Source: Nakamurella multipartita DSM 44233 (GTDB lineage: Bacteria; Actinomycetota; Actinomycetes; Mycobacteriales; Nakamurellaceae). From it: a stretch of DNA of 64,000 bases. A model generated the notes under the pieces. The model saw only the letters and a list, made by a program, of their open reading frames with translations, searched no databases and was not told the origin of the DNA. Below are positions 16,908 to 25,099 of the stretch, one piece after another (the first letter of the stretch is position 1; each line of letters starts with the position of its first letter). The stretch covers positions 5,022,001 through 5,086,000 of the forward strand of contig NC_013235.1 in assembly GCF_000024365.1 (NCBI RefSeq), in the 5' to 3' direction. A program made the translations under genes and the position numbers.

Positions 16908-17963
16908 GTGGATACTCTGCACGATCCGAACCGGCGCGGTTTCGCGTCCGACAACTACGCCGGTGCGCACCCGGAGGTCCTGGCGGCGATCGCCGCGGCC
17001 AACGGGGGGCACCAGATCTCCTACGGCGAGGACGTGTACACCGCACGGCTGCACGAGGTCCTGGTCGGCCATCTGGGTGAGGGCATCGAGGTGTTCCCGG
17101 TCTTCAACGGCACCGGCGCGAACGTCATTGCCCTGCAATCAGTTTCGCCTCGCTGGGGAGCGGTCATCTGCAGCGCGACCGCACACATCCACAATGACGA
17201 GAACGGCGCTCCGGAGCGGATCGGCGGGCTGAAGCTGCTGGCCGTCCCGACCCCGGACGGCAAGCTGACCCCGGAGCTGATCGACCAGCAGGCGCACGGG
17301 CGCGGCGACGAGCACCGGGCCCAGCCGTTGGTCGTCTCCATCACCCAGACCACCGAGATGGGCACCTGCTACACGCCGGCGGAGATCCGGGCGATTGCCG
17401 ACCACGTGCACGAGTTGGGGATGGCGCTGCACGTCGACGGCTCCCGGATCGCCAACGCGGCCGCGACCCTGGATCTGCCGCTGCGCGCATTCCTCACCGA
17501 CGCCGGCGTGGACATCCTCTCCTTCGGCGGGACCAAGAACGGTCTGCTGTTCGGCGAGGCCGTCGTCGCCCTGCGGCCCGAGGTGGCCCCCGGGCTGATC
17601 TACCTGCGCAAGATGAACATGCAGCTGGCGTCGAAGATGCGGTTCGTGTCCGCACAACTCATCGCCCTGCTGGAGGGCGATCTGTGGCTGCGGTCGGCAA
17701 GCCACGCCAACGCGATGGCGGCCCGGCTGGCCGCCGCGGTCGGCGAGGTGCCCGGGGTCCGGATCACCCAGCCGGTCCAGGCGAACGCGGTCTTCGCCGT
17801 GTTGGATCGCGACGTGGCCAACCGGTTGCGCGAGCGTTTCCGCTTCTACGACTGGGATCCGGCCACCGGTGAGGTTCGCTGGATGTGCGCGTTCGACACC
17901 ACCGAGACCGACGTCGACGCCTTCGTCGCGGCGCTGATCGAGGAGTCGCGCGCGGCTGCGTGA
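16908..17963 (+). CDS. ltaE: Low-specificity threonine aldolase / beta-eliminating lyase
   Basis: A fold-type I PLP enzyme of 351 residues that cleaves L-threonine or beta-hydroxy amino acids to glycine and an aldehyde. It begins FASDNYAGAHPEVL, has GxYGEDVYT-like and HVDGSRIANAA (the Asp contacting the pyridine nitrogen), and the PLP lysine is in SFGGTKNGLLFGEAVV. I chose GTG at 16908 because it follows the SDR stop and matches the family N-terminus; an in-frame extension to 16854 lies inside the SDR gene. It ends just before a long hairpin. Confidence 0.9.
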   Translation: MDTLHDPNRRGFASDNYAGAHPEVLAAIAAANGGHQISYGEDVYTARLHEVLVGHLGEGIEVFPVFNGTGANVIALQSVSPRWGAVICSATAHIHNDENGAPERIGGLKLLAVPTPDGKLTPELIDQQAHGRGDEHRAQPLVVSITQTTEMGTCYTPAEIRAIADHVHELGMALHVDGSRIANAAATLDLPLRAFLTDAGVDILSFGGTKNGLLFGEAVVALRPEVAPGLIYLRKMNMQLASKMRFVSAQLIALLEGDLWLRSASHANAMAARLAAAVGEVPGVRITQPVQANAVFAVLDRDVANRLRERFRFYDWDPATGEVRWMCAFDTTETDVDAFVAALIEESRAAA

Positions 17964-17994
17964 GGCGCGTCGGTCGCCGATGATCCGCTCTCAT

Positions 17995-18067
17995 CCTGCT
18001 GTTGATCATGGGAAGAATGCCGTTCTGACGCGGGCATAACGGCCTTCTTCCCATGATCAACAGCAGG
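17995..18067. terminator. Long 30-bp-stem hairpin between convergent genes
   Basis: 17995-18024 and 18038-18067 are reverse complements except at one position, with a 13-nt loop. It separates the converging threonine aldolase and M23 genes and can stop transcription from both sides. The core GTTGATCATGGGAA recurs at 32371-32431, so this is a member of a dispersed palindromic repeat family and not a simple local terminator. Confidence 0.75.
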
Positions 18068-18078
18068 TGGCGGGGGCT

Positions 18079-18786
18079 CTACGAGGTCGCGTTACCCGAG
18101 ACGTAGGTCCCGCCTTCGGCCGGCACCCCGTTGGGATCCTGGGCGAGCACGTCCGGGTCGGTGAACGAGATCGGCAGCGACGTGGTGTACCAGTCGGCCC
18201 GGACGGTCTGCTCGACCTGGAAGTGCAGGTGTGGCACACAGCCGGTGAGCCCGGTCCGCCCGGAGAGCCCCAGTTGTTCGCCCCGCACGACCGGCTCCCC
18301 CGTCCTGGCCTTGGTCAGGATCTGCGGGTCCACTTCGCTCAGGTGCAGGTACAGCGCCGAGGTGCCGTCGCCGTGGTCGATCCGCACCAGATTGGTCTGG
18401 TTTCCCATGCTGTCACTCACCAGATAGCCCGGAGGCTGGTCAGCGACCGGCGCCAGCCCGCCACAGTGGTCCGCGGGCCAACTGCCGACCGCCAGCCCGA
18501 CGATCCCACCACGGGCGGCCACCACAGGCGTACCCTCCGGCAGGTCGAAATCCCAGGCGTGCTGGCCGTCCTCGTCCCGGTGGCTGCCACACCCCGAGGA
18601 ACACGCACCCCACTGGTCCACGATCAACGGCCCCTGCAGCACCGCGAAACTGCTGCCGCCCGGCCACGGCAGCAGGTAAGAGGTGTCGGGCCGGGAATCG
18701 GACCCGCAGGAGACGAGAAGGCCGGCCAGGAGCACCCCCGCCAGGGCGGCTCCCGACCGGCGCCAGCGCGCTCCGGCTCCGATCAC
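18079..18786 (-). CDS. M23-family peptidase lipoprotein
   Basis: A 235-residue exported protein. The signal sequence ends in a lipobox (LLVSC), so it should be lipid-anchored outside the membrane. The LytM/M23 zinc motifs are visible as QHAWDFDLPEGTPVVAARGG and CVPHLHFQVE (HxH), so a zinc endopeptidase acting on peptidoglycan or protein is expected. I start it at the GTG at 18784-18786, just after the iolG stop, because this gives a normal lipoprotein signal; the frame is open further upstream but runs through iolG. Confidence 0.8.
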   Translation of the reverse strand: MIGAGARWRRSGAALAGVLLAGLLVSCGSDSRPDTSYLLPWPGGSSFAVLQGPLIVDQWGACSSGCGSHRDEDGQHAWDFDLPEGTPVVAARGGIVGLAVGSWPADHCGGLAPVADQPPGYLVSDSMGNQTNLVRIDHGDGTSALYLHLSEVDPQILTKARTGEPVVRGEQLGLSGRTGLTGCVPHLHFQVEQTVRADWYTTSLPISFTDPDVLAQDPNGVPAEGGTYVSGNATS

Positions 18787-18791
18787 CGACG

Positions 18792-19799
18792 TCAGGCGTA
18801 CAGATCGGGCTGATCGCCGAGGTCGACGGCCACCCGCTCGCCCGAGTGCAGGGCTTCGACGGCCGCATCCGAGACCACCGCAGCGGCATAGCCGTCCCAG
18901 CTGCTCGGGCCGAAGGTTCCGCCGTCGCGCACCGCGTCGATCCACTCCTGGAACTCGACGTCGTACGCGCCGATGAACCGCTCCCGCCAGTCGGCGGGAA
19001 CCTCATCGGCGACCAGGTTGTTGCGGCGCAGGGTGACCGGGCCGCCTGCGCCCAGCGAGGCGGTGCCGGTCTCACCGACGACCTCACCACGGATGTCGTA
19101 GCCGTAGCGGATGTTCACGTTCGTCTCGATGTCGACCAGGGCGCCGCCGGCCATCTCCAGCAGGATGAACAGCGGGTCCTCCAGTTCGCCGCCCAGGCTG
19201 TTCTTGCGCGGCTTGAACACCCGGACACCGATGATCTCGTCACCGAGAAGCCATCGGCTCACGTCGATGTCGTGCACCGCCGTGTCGGTGATGGCCATCT
19301 CCCGGGTGTAATGACCGGGCACGCTCGGGTTGCGGTGGGTCGAATGCAGCATGGTCGGGGTGCCGATGTCGCCGGAGTCGATGACCGCCTTGAGGGCACG
19401 GTAGGCGGCGTCGTAGCGGCGCATGTAGCCCACCTGCACCAGACGGCGGCCGAACGCCACCTCCGCATCGATGATGCGCCGGCACGCCGCCTGCGTGGTG
19501 GCCAGGGGCTTTTCGCAGAACACCGGCTTGCTGGCCGCGATCGCGGCCAGCACGTACTCCTCGTGGGTGGGGCCCCAGGAACAGACCACGACCGCGTCCA
19601 CAGCCCGATCGTCGATCAGTTCCTGCCCGGTGCCGTGGGCGGTGGCGCCGCCGGGCACCGAGCCGGCGACCCTCTTAGCCTCGTCCAGGTTGACGTCGGT
19701 GACCGCAGTGACGGCGGCCCCGGCCAGCACGGTGGTGAGCCGGCGGATGTGGTCCTTGCCGATCATGCCGACACCGATCACACCGACATTGACAGTCAC
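18792..19799 (-). CDS. iolG: Inositol 2-dehydrogenase
   Basis: A Gfo/Idh/MocA oxidoreductase of 335 residues that oxidises myo-inositol to scyllo-inosose with NAD+. It begins NVGVIGVGMIGKDHIRRL (Rossmann motif), has CEKPLATT (the EKP lysine) and HDIDVSRWLLGDEI near the catalytic histidine. GTG at 19797-19799 is preceded by AGGAAGGA. It is the last gene of the ABC transporter transcription unit, which supports inositol over other polyols. A scyllo-inositol dehydrogenase is the main alternative. Confidence 0.88.
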   Translation of the reverse strand: MTVNVGVIGVGMIGKDHIRRLTTVLAGAAVTAVTDVNLDEAKRVAGSVPGGATAHGTGQELIDDRAVDAVVVCSWGPTHEEYVLAAIAASKPVFCEKPLATTQAACRRIIDAEVAFGRRLVQVGYMRRYDAAYRALKAVIDSGDIGTPTMLHSTHRNPSVPGHYTREMAITDTAVHDIDVSRWLLGDEIIGVRVFKPRKNSLGGELEDPLFILLEMAGGALVDIETNVNIRYGYDIRGEVVGETGTASLGAGGPVTLRRNNLVADEVPADWRERFIGAYDVEFQEWIDAVRDGGTFGPSSWDGYAAAVVSDAAVEALHSGERVAVDLGDQPDLYA

Positions 19800-19928
19800 A
19801 AGGTGGTTCCTTCCTCGGAAAACCGGAACAGCGGGTGGTGCCGCCGCTGGGAGCGCCGGAAGCGCCGGAGACGTTGTCGAACAACGCATCCGGCGCTCCG
19901 GCAGCACCTCGGGGCCGCGATCACGGCG

Positions 19929-20753
19929 TCAGCGTTGGGTGGCTTGCAGCTCGTGGCTCAGTTCGGCGAGCTCGCGGCCGCCGGCCATCTCGGCCGTCAA
20001 TTCCTCCAGCGTCACCTCGCTGCGGTGCTTGTCCAGCACACACCGGCCGAGCTTGAGGATGATGAAGTGGTTGCCGACCAGGTAGGCGTGGTGCGGGTTG
20101 TGGGTGATGAACACGACGCCCAGGCCGGCGTCGCGGGCCGCGGCGGTGTACTTGAGCACCACCCCGGACTGCTTGACCCCCAGCGCCGCGGTCGGCTCGT
20201 CCAGGATCAGCACCCGGGCCCCGAAGTACACGGCGCGGGCGATCGCCACGCACTGCCGCTGGCCGCCGGACAGGGTACCGATCGGCTGGTTGATGTCCTT
20301 GACCGTGATGCCCATCTTCTTGAGCTCAGTGTCGGCGATCTCCCGCATTTCCTTGATCTTCAGCGGGGCCAGCGGCCAGTTCCCGGCCCGCAGTTCGGAT
20401 CCGAGGAAGAAGTTGCGCCACACCTCCATCAGCCCGACGACGGCCAGATCCTGGTAGACGGTGGCGATGCCGTGATCCAACGATTCCCGGGGCGAGGAGA
20501 AATGCACCTCCTTCCCGTCGACCTTCAACGAACCCTCGGTGTGTCCGTGCAGCCCAGACATGATCTTGATCAGGGTGGACTTGCCGGCACCGTTGTCGCC
20601 GAGCACGCACGTCACCTCACCGGCCCCGACGGACAGATTGATCCCGGACAGCGCCCGGATCGCCCCGTAAGACTTGCCGACCTGGTTCATCTCGATCAGC
20701 GGCTCACCCTTGCGCAGGGTCGGGTCCGCGTGATCGCTCAGTGTGTCAGTCAT
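19929..20753 (-). CDS. Sugar (inositol) ABC transporter ATPase
   Basis: A 274-residue single nucleotide-binding domain of the ribose/inositol importer type. Walker A is GDNGAGKST, the signature LSGGQRQ, Walker B VLILDEPTAALG, and the switch histidine is in FITHN. Many family members, such as E. coli RbsA, carry two fused domains; here one domain would act as a homodimer. It lies 7 bp after the permease gene and 129 bp before iolG. Confidence 0.92.
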   Translation of the reverse strand: MTDTLSDHADPTLRKGEPLIEMNQVGKSYGAIRALSGINLSVGAGEVTCVLGDNGAGKSTLIKIMSGLHGHTEGSLKVDGKEVHFSSPRESLDHGIATVYQDLAVVGLMEVWRNFFLGSELRAGNWPLAPLKIKEMREIADTELKKMGITVKDINQPIGTLSGGQRQCVAIARAVYFGARVLILDEPTAALGVKQSGVVLKYTAAARDAGLGVVFITHNPHHAYLVGNHFIILKLGRCVLDKHRSEVTLEELTAEMAGGRELAELSHELQATQR

Positions 20754-20760
20754 GGTTGGC

Positions 20761-21834
20761 TCAGGCCTTCCGACTCGTGGCGTACTTCTTGACCGAGAGA
20801 TTCACGGCGACGGCGAGCAACAGCATCACGCCAAGGAAGGCCTTGAACCAGTTCGGGTCCCACCCGGCGAAAACGATGCCCTGCTGGGTCATGCCGAAGA
20901 TGAACGCGCCCAGGGCGGTGCCCACGGCGGAGCCGTACCCACCGGTCAGCAGCGTGCCGCCCACCACCGCTGCGATGATGAACAGGAATTCCTGCCCCAC
21001 ACCGCCGCCGGCCTGGATCGTGTTGAACGCGAACAATTGGTGCATGCCCGAGAACCAGGCCAGGAAACCGACACCCATGAACAGGCCGATCTTCACCCTG
21101 TTCACCGGGACGCCGACAGCCCGGGCGCTGGCCGCGTTGCCACCCACCGCGAAGATCCAGTTGCCGATCCGGGTGCGGTTCAGAATCCAGGTCGCCAGCA
21201 GGACGAACAGGAACCACCAGATGACGGTGATCTTGACCTCGACCCCGAAGATGGTGAAGGACGAGGAGAAGAGCGCCTTGGCCGAGGGGAAACCCTCCAT
21301 GTCGGAAACGTTCTCGGTCGACACAGCCCCCGTCACCAGCTTCGTCACACCCAGATTGACGCCCTGCAGCGCGAAGAACGTGCCCAGCGTGATCAGGAAC
21401 GACGGAATTCCGGTCCTGACCACCAGGTAACCATTGATGAACCCGACGAACAGCGAGAAGATCATCGCCAGAATGACGCCGACCCACAGGTTCAGGTTGA
21501 ATTGGTAGGACAGCATGGCGGCTGTCAACGCATAGGTCACCACCGCGACACCGGCGGAGAGGTCGAACTCGCCGCCGATCATCAGCAGACCGACCCCAAC
21601 GGCAACGATCCCGATCAACGAGGATGCGTACAGGATGGTGGCGAGCGCCTCCGGCGACCGGAACGCCGGGGCGACCGCGAAGAAGAAGATGTAGATCACG
21701 ACGGCCGCAATCAGCGCGCCGATCTCCGGGCGCGTGAGCAACCGGGTCAACAAGGTGGGCGACGACGACGGCGGCTGTGCCGCGGCCGCGGGCGACGACG
21801 ACGCCGCCGGGGTCCTGCTCGGAGACTGACTCAC
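20761..21834 (-). CDS. Sugar (inositol) ABC transporter permease
   Basis: A BPD_transp_2 (RbsC-like) permease of 357 residues with about ten membrane helices after an Ala/Ser/Pro-rich cytoplasmic tail of about 45 residues. The conserved stretch GEFDLSAGVAVV and the C-terminal GGYGSAVGTALGAFIFGMTQQG are typical. It forms the membrane channel for the binding protein encoded just upstream. Confidence 0.93.
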   Translation of the reverse strand: MSQSPSRTPAASSSPAAAAQPPSSSPTLLTRLLTRPEIGALIAAVVIYIFFFAVAPAFRSPEALATILYASSLIGIVAVGVGLLMIGGEFDLSAGVAVVTYALTAAMLSYQFNLNLWVGVILAMIFSLFVGFINGYLVVRTGIPSFLITLGTFFALQGVNLGVTKLVTGAVSTENVSDMEGFPSAKALFSSSFTIFGVEVKITVIWWFLFVLLATWILNRTRIGNWIFAVGGNAASARAVGVPVNRVKIGLFMGVGFLAWFSGMHQLFAFNTIQAGGGVGQEFLFIIAAVVGGTLLTGGYGSAVGTALGAFIFGMTQQGIVFAGWDPNWFKAFLGVMLLLAVAVNLSVKKYATSRKA

Positions 21835-21895
21835 GACGTGCTCCCTAGCTGGGTGGTCCGAGGGGGGGTTGGATCGCTCTGCCGACGCACCGTGA

Positions 21896-22909
21896 TCATC
21901 GGGTGTTGTTGGCGACGTAGGTCATGATGTCGGCGATATTGCTGCTGTCCACGAAGGAGGGGCCGGTCAGGACCGGAAGTCCACCACCCAGATCGTTCCG
22001 GTTGGTCAGATAGAACCACAGCGAGTCCACTGCCATGTAGCCCTGAAGCCAGGGCTGTTGATCGACCGAGAATTCGATCTTGCCGTCCTGGATCTGCTTC
22101 GCCACGTCGGCATTGAGGTCGAAGGTGACGAGTTTGGCCGAGCTTCCGGCATCGCTGATCGACTGCTGAGCAGCCAGTGCGTAGGAGGCACCCAGCGCGA
22201 CCACGTAGTCGATCGACGGATCCTGCTGCAGCTTCGCGCCGATCGTCGAGGTGACGGACGGGATGTCGGTTCCGTCGACCTGGATGTTCTCGGTCCCGGG
22301 CGCATTGGCCTTGACGCCCGCGCACCTGGCCTCCAACGAGACCGAGCCCTGCTCCTGAATCACACACAGGGGGTGCTTGGCACCGGAGTCGGCGATCCGC
22401 TTCCCGACTGCCTCGCCGGCCACTGTCTCATCGGAGCCGAAGTACATGATCGCGCCGAGCTGCTTGTACTGGTCGATGCCGGCATTGAGGCCGACCACCG
22501 GGATGCCGGCATTGGTGGCGGACGCCATCGCGCCTTCCATCGCGGCCGGGTTCACGAAGGTGGTGGCGATGCCATCGACCTTGCTGTCCACGGCGTTCTG
22601 GACCAGAGTGGCCTGACCGGGCGCGGTGGGGTCGGCCGAGTACTTCAAGTCGACGTTGTCCTTGGCCGCCGCCACCTTGGCACCGGCCTGGACCTTGTCC
22701 CAGAACGAATCACCAGGGGCTTGATGGGTGACCATCGAGATCGTCAGCCGGGGGGTGTCGGCCACGGCGCCGCCACCCGCTGCCGCAGCGGCGGAGGCGG
22801 CAGCCGCATCGGCGGCTCGCTTGCCGCCGGTGGCGCTACAGGCGGTGAGCGCGAGCAGGCCGACCGCCGCGACGGCGGTCAGCCCGACGGCCTTGTTTCG
22901 AATCGTCAT
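21896..22909 (-). CDS. Sugar (inositol) ABC transporter substrate-binding lipoprotein
   Basis: A periplasmic-binding-protein type 1 lipoprotein of 337 residues. The signal MTIRNKAVGLTAVAAVGLLA ends in the lipobox LTAC, followed by an Ala-rich linker. The family pattern ISMVTHQAPGDSFWDKVQAGA and AMASATNAGIPVVGLNAGID is clear. Adjacency to iolG and the iol promoter element argues for inositol. I start at ATG 22907-22909 (AAAGGA upstream). It is the first gene of the transporter-iolG unit. Confidence 0.92.
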   Translation of the reverse strand: MTIRNKAVGLTAVAAVGLLALTACSATGGKRAADAAAASAAAAAGGGAVADTPRLTISMVTHQAPGDSFWDKVQAGAKVAAAKDNVDLKYSADPTAPGQATLVQNAVDSKVDGIATTFVNPAAMEGAMASATNAGIPVVGLNAGIDQYKQLGAIMYFGSDETVAGEAVGKRIADSGAKHPLCVIQEQGSVSLEARCAGVKANAPGTENIQVDGTDIPSVTSTIGAKLQQDPSIDYVVALGASYALAAQQSISDAGSSAKLVTFDLNADVAKQIQDGKIEFSVDQQPWLQGYMAVDSLWFYLTNRNDLGGGLPVLTGPSFVDSSNIADIMTYVANNTR

Positions 22910-23386
22910 CGATTCGGGTCCTTTCGTTGCGGGACACCGAGTCCCAGGGGATGCGATGGCTAAGGCCGGTTCCCGTGAGGGTCGGCCGGGTCGAGGGGCG
23001 ATCAGGAGGAGCCAGGATCGATGATGATTCTCGAGCGGCTCGACACGGGACCCGGGCTGCCGCGCCGGGCGGCCCGCCGGCCGCCGACATCGTCGCGGGA
23101 ACCGGTCGGGGTGGTGACCGGCAGCCCATCCAACGGGAGTTGACTTCCCGTCATCGGTGTGGCGCCCATCAGGTCCTCCGTTGGCGATCCGCTTCGATCG
23201 AACGTGATCAGCGTGGCCTGCGCCACTAGAAAAGTCAATACTTTGTTCTGACATTCTGACGTCTTGCCCACTCGTGATCGGACCCCGGGCGAGGTGCCCC
23301 GAGCGGCCCGGCTCGACCGGCCGATGGGTCGCCGGGGTCGCCGAGGTTCCGGCCCCGCACGGGTGCCGGAACGGGCGTGTGGGACG
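22910..23386. other. Intergenic region with transporter promoter
   Basis: No gene is visible in these 477 bp between mmsA and the binding-protein gene, both on the minus strand. The only recognised element is the IolR-like site at 23234-23254, so the leader of the transporter transcript would be long (roughly 300 nt). No terminator is obvious. Confidence 0.5.
23234..23254 (-). promoter_or_regulatory. Candidate GntR/IolR operator, transporter promoter
   Basis: The plus strand reads GTCAA-t-ACTTTG-ttct-GACAT, matching the iolC promoter element at 29952-29972 in 16 of 21 positions. It carries a minus-strand TTGACT that could be the -35. TGTCAGAACA within it fits, with one mismatch, the C. glutamicum IolR motif as I remember it (KGWCHTRACA). 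Confidence 0.6.
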
Positions 23387-24949
23387 TCAGATGTTCTGGG
23401 GGAAACCGAGGTTCAGGCCGCCATGGCTGGGGTCGAGCCAGCGGGTGGTGATGACCTTGCCGCGGGTGTAGAAGTGGAAGCCCTCGGTGCCGTGGGCGTG
23501 GGTGTCGCCGAACAGCGATGCTTTCCACCCGCCGAAGCTGTAGTAGCCGACGGGGACGGGCACGGGCACGTTGATGCCGACCATGCCGACCTGGACCTCG
23601 TTCTGGAAGCGGCGGGCGGCGCCGCCGTCGTTGGTGAAGATCGCGGTGCCGTTGCCGTACGGGTTGCTGTTGATCAGGTCCAGACCCTGGTCGTAGGAGT
23701 CCACCCGCACCACGCTGAGTACCGGCCCGAAGATCTCGTCGGTGTAGATGCTCATGTCGGGGGTGACCCGGTCGAACAGGGTTGGGCCGAGCCAGAACCC
23801 GTCGGCCGCGCCGTCGAAGTGCTGGTTCGGGTTGCTGACCCGGCCGTCGATGACCAGTTCGGCGCCGGCATCGACCCCGGCCTGGACGTAGCCGGCGACC
23901 TTGTCCCGGTGCGCGCCGGTGACCAGTGGTCCCATGTCGCAGCCGCGGCGCCCGTCGCCGGTGCGCAGGGTGGCGACCCGTTCACCGATCTTGGCGATCA
24001 GCTCGTCGGCCACCGCGTCCACCACCACCAACGCCGAGATGGCCATGCACCGTTCGCCGGCCGAGCCGAAGCCGGCGTTCACCGCGGCGTCGGCGGCCAG
24101 GTCCAGGTCGGCATCGGGCAGCACCAGCATGTGGTTCTTGGCCCCGCCCAGGGCCTGCACCCGTTTGCCGTTGTCGGTGCCGGTGGCGTACACGTACTGG
24201 GCGATCGGCGTGCTGCCGACGAAGCTGATCGCCTTGACCCGCGAATCGGTCAGGAGCGCGTCCACCGCGACCTTGTCGCCGTGGAGCACGGTGAACACCC
24301 CATCGGGCAGGCCGGCCTCCTTCCACAGGTCGGCCAGCCAGTTCGCCGTCGAGGGGTCCTTCTCGCTCGGTTTGAGGACCACCGTGTTGCCGGCGGCGAT
24401 CGCGATCGGGAAGAACCACATCGGCACCATCGCCGGGAAGTTGAACGGGGAGATGATTCCGACGACGCCCAGTGGCTGCCGGATCGAGGAGACGTCGACC
24501 TTGGTCGAGGCGTTCTCGGTCAGGCTGCCCTTGAGCAAATGGGCCAGGCCGCAGGCCAGCTCGACGATCTCCTGGCCCCGGGTGATCTCGCCCAGGGCGT
24601 CCGAGAGGACCTTGCCGTGCTCGCTGGTGATAATCTCGGCGGCCTCGTGCTTGCGGGCGTTGAGCAGCTCGCGGAACCGGAACAGGATCTGGGTGCGCCG
24701 GGCCAACGAGGTGTCCCGCCACCCCGGGAACGCCGCGGCCGCCGAGGCGATCACCGCGTCCGCGTCGGCCTCCGAGGCCAACGCGACCTGCTTGGTGACC
24801 TGGCCGGTGGCCGGGTCGTACACCGGCGCGGTGCGGGACGAGGTGCCGGCGAAGGGGGCCCCGTCCTTCCAGTGCGGCAGCACCCCGCCGGTCCCCCGTA
24901 CCTGCTCGGCCGCGGCCGGAACCGCCTCAGGATCGCTGATCGTCGTCAT
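23387..24949 (-). CDS. iolA: CoA-acylating methylmalonate-semialdehyde dehydrogenase
   Basis: Converts malonic or methylmalonic semialdehyde to acetyl- or propionyl-CoA, the last step of inositol breakdown (also called mmsA). At 520 residues it has the ISPFNFPAMVPMWFFPIAIA stretch typical of this CoA-dependent group, FVGSTPIAQYVY, and the catalytic cysteine in AGERCMAIS. The C-terminus SLFGDTHAHGTEGFHFYTRGKVITTRW is diagnostic. I start at ATG 24947-24949 (MTTISDPEAV). It follows iolD by 150 bp across a hairpin. Confidence 0.93.
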   Translation of the reverse strand: MTTISDPEAVPAAAEQVRGTGGVLPHWKDGAPFAGTSSRTAPVYDPATGQVTKQVALASEADADAVIASAAAAFPGWRDTSLARRTQILFRFRELLNARKHEAAEIITSEHGKVLSDALGEITRGQEIVELACGLAHLLKGSLTENASTKVDVSSIRQPLGVVGIISPFNFPAMVPMWFFPIAIAAGNTVVLKPSEKDPSTANWLADLWKEAGLPDGVFTVLHGDKVAVDALLTDSRVKAISFVGSTPIAQYVYATGTDNGKRVQALGGAKNHMLVLPDADLDLAADAAVNAGFGSAGERCMAISALVVVDAVADELIAKIGERVATLRTGDGRRGCDMGPLVTGAHRDKVAGYVQAGVDAGAELVIDGRVSNPNQHFDGAADGFWLGPTLFDRVTPDMSIYTDEIFGPVLSVVRVDSYDQGLDLINSNPYGNGTAIFTNDGGAARRFQNEVQVGMVGINVPVPVPVGYYSFGGWKASLFGDTHAHGTEGFHFYTRGKVITTRWLDPSHGGLNLGFPQNI

Positions 24950-24990
24950 GGCGCATGACATCCTTTCGGGACTGCCCACGCGGATTCAGC

Positions 24991-25065
24991 TACCCCCGCG
25001 CGGATGAAGTCGTTGACTGTGGTCACTGCTGTCACATTTGGTGCGAGTTGATCCGCGCCGGGGTA
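24991..25065. other. Hairpin between iolD and iolA
   Basis: TACCCCCGCGCGGAT (24991-25005) is complementary to 25051-25065 with one mismatch, and 25070-25080 offers an alternative partner. No T-tract follows, so this is more likely an mRNA-stabilising or attenuating structure than a full terminator. Confidence 0.4.
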
Positions 25066-25099
25066 GTTGATCCGCGCGGGAAGCCGGGTGGGGGCACGG

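Noticed and set aside
18846..20792. 648-codon open frame opposite iolG and the ABC ATPase
   Set aside because: Low-complexity His/Arg/Val composition and full antisense overlap with two recognised genes.
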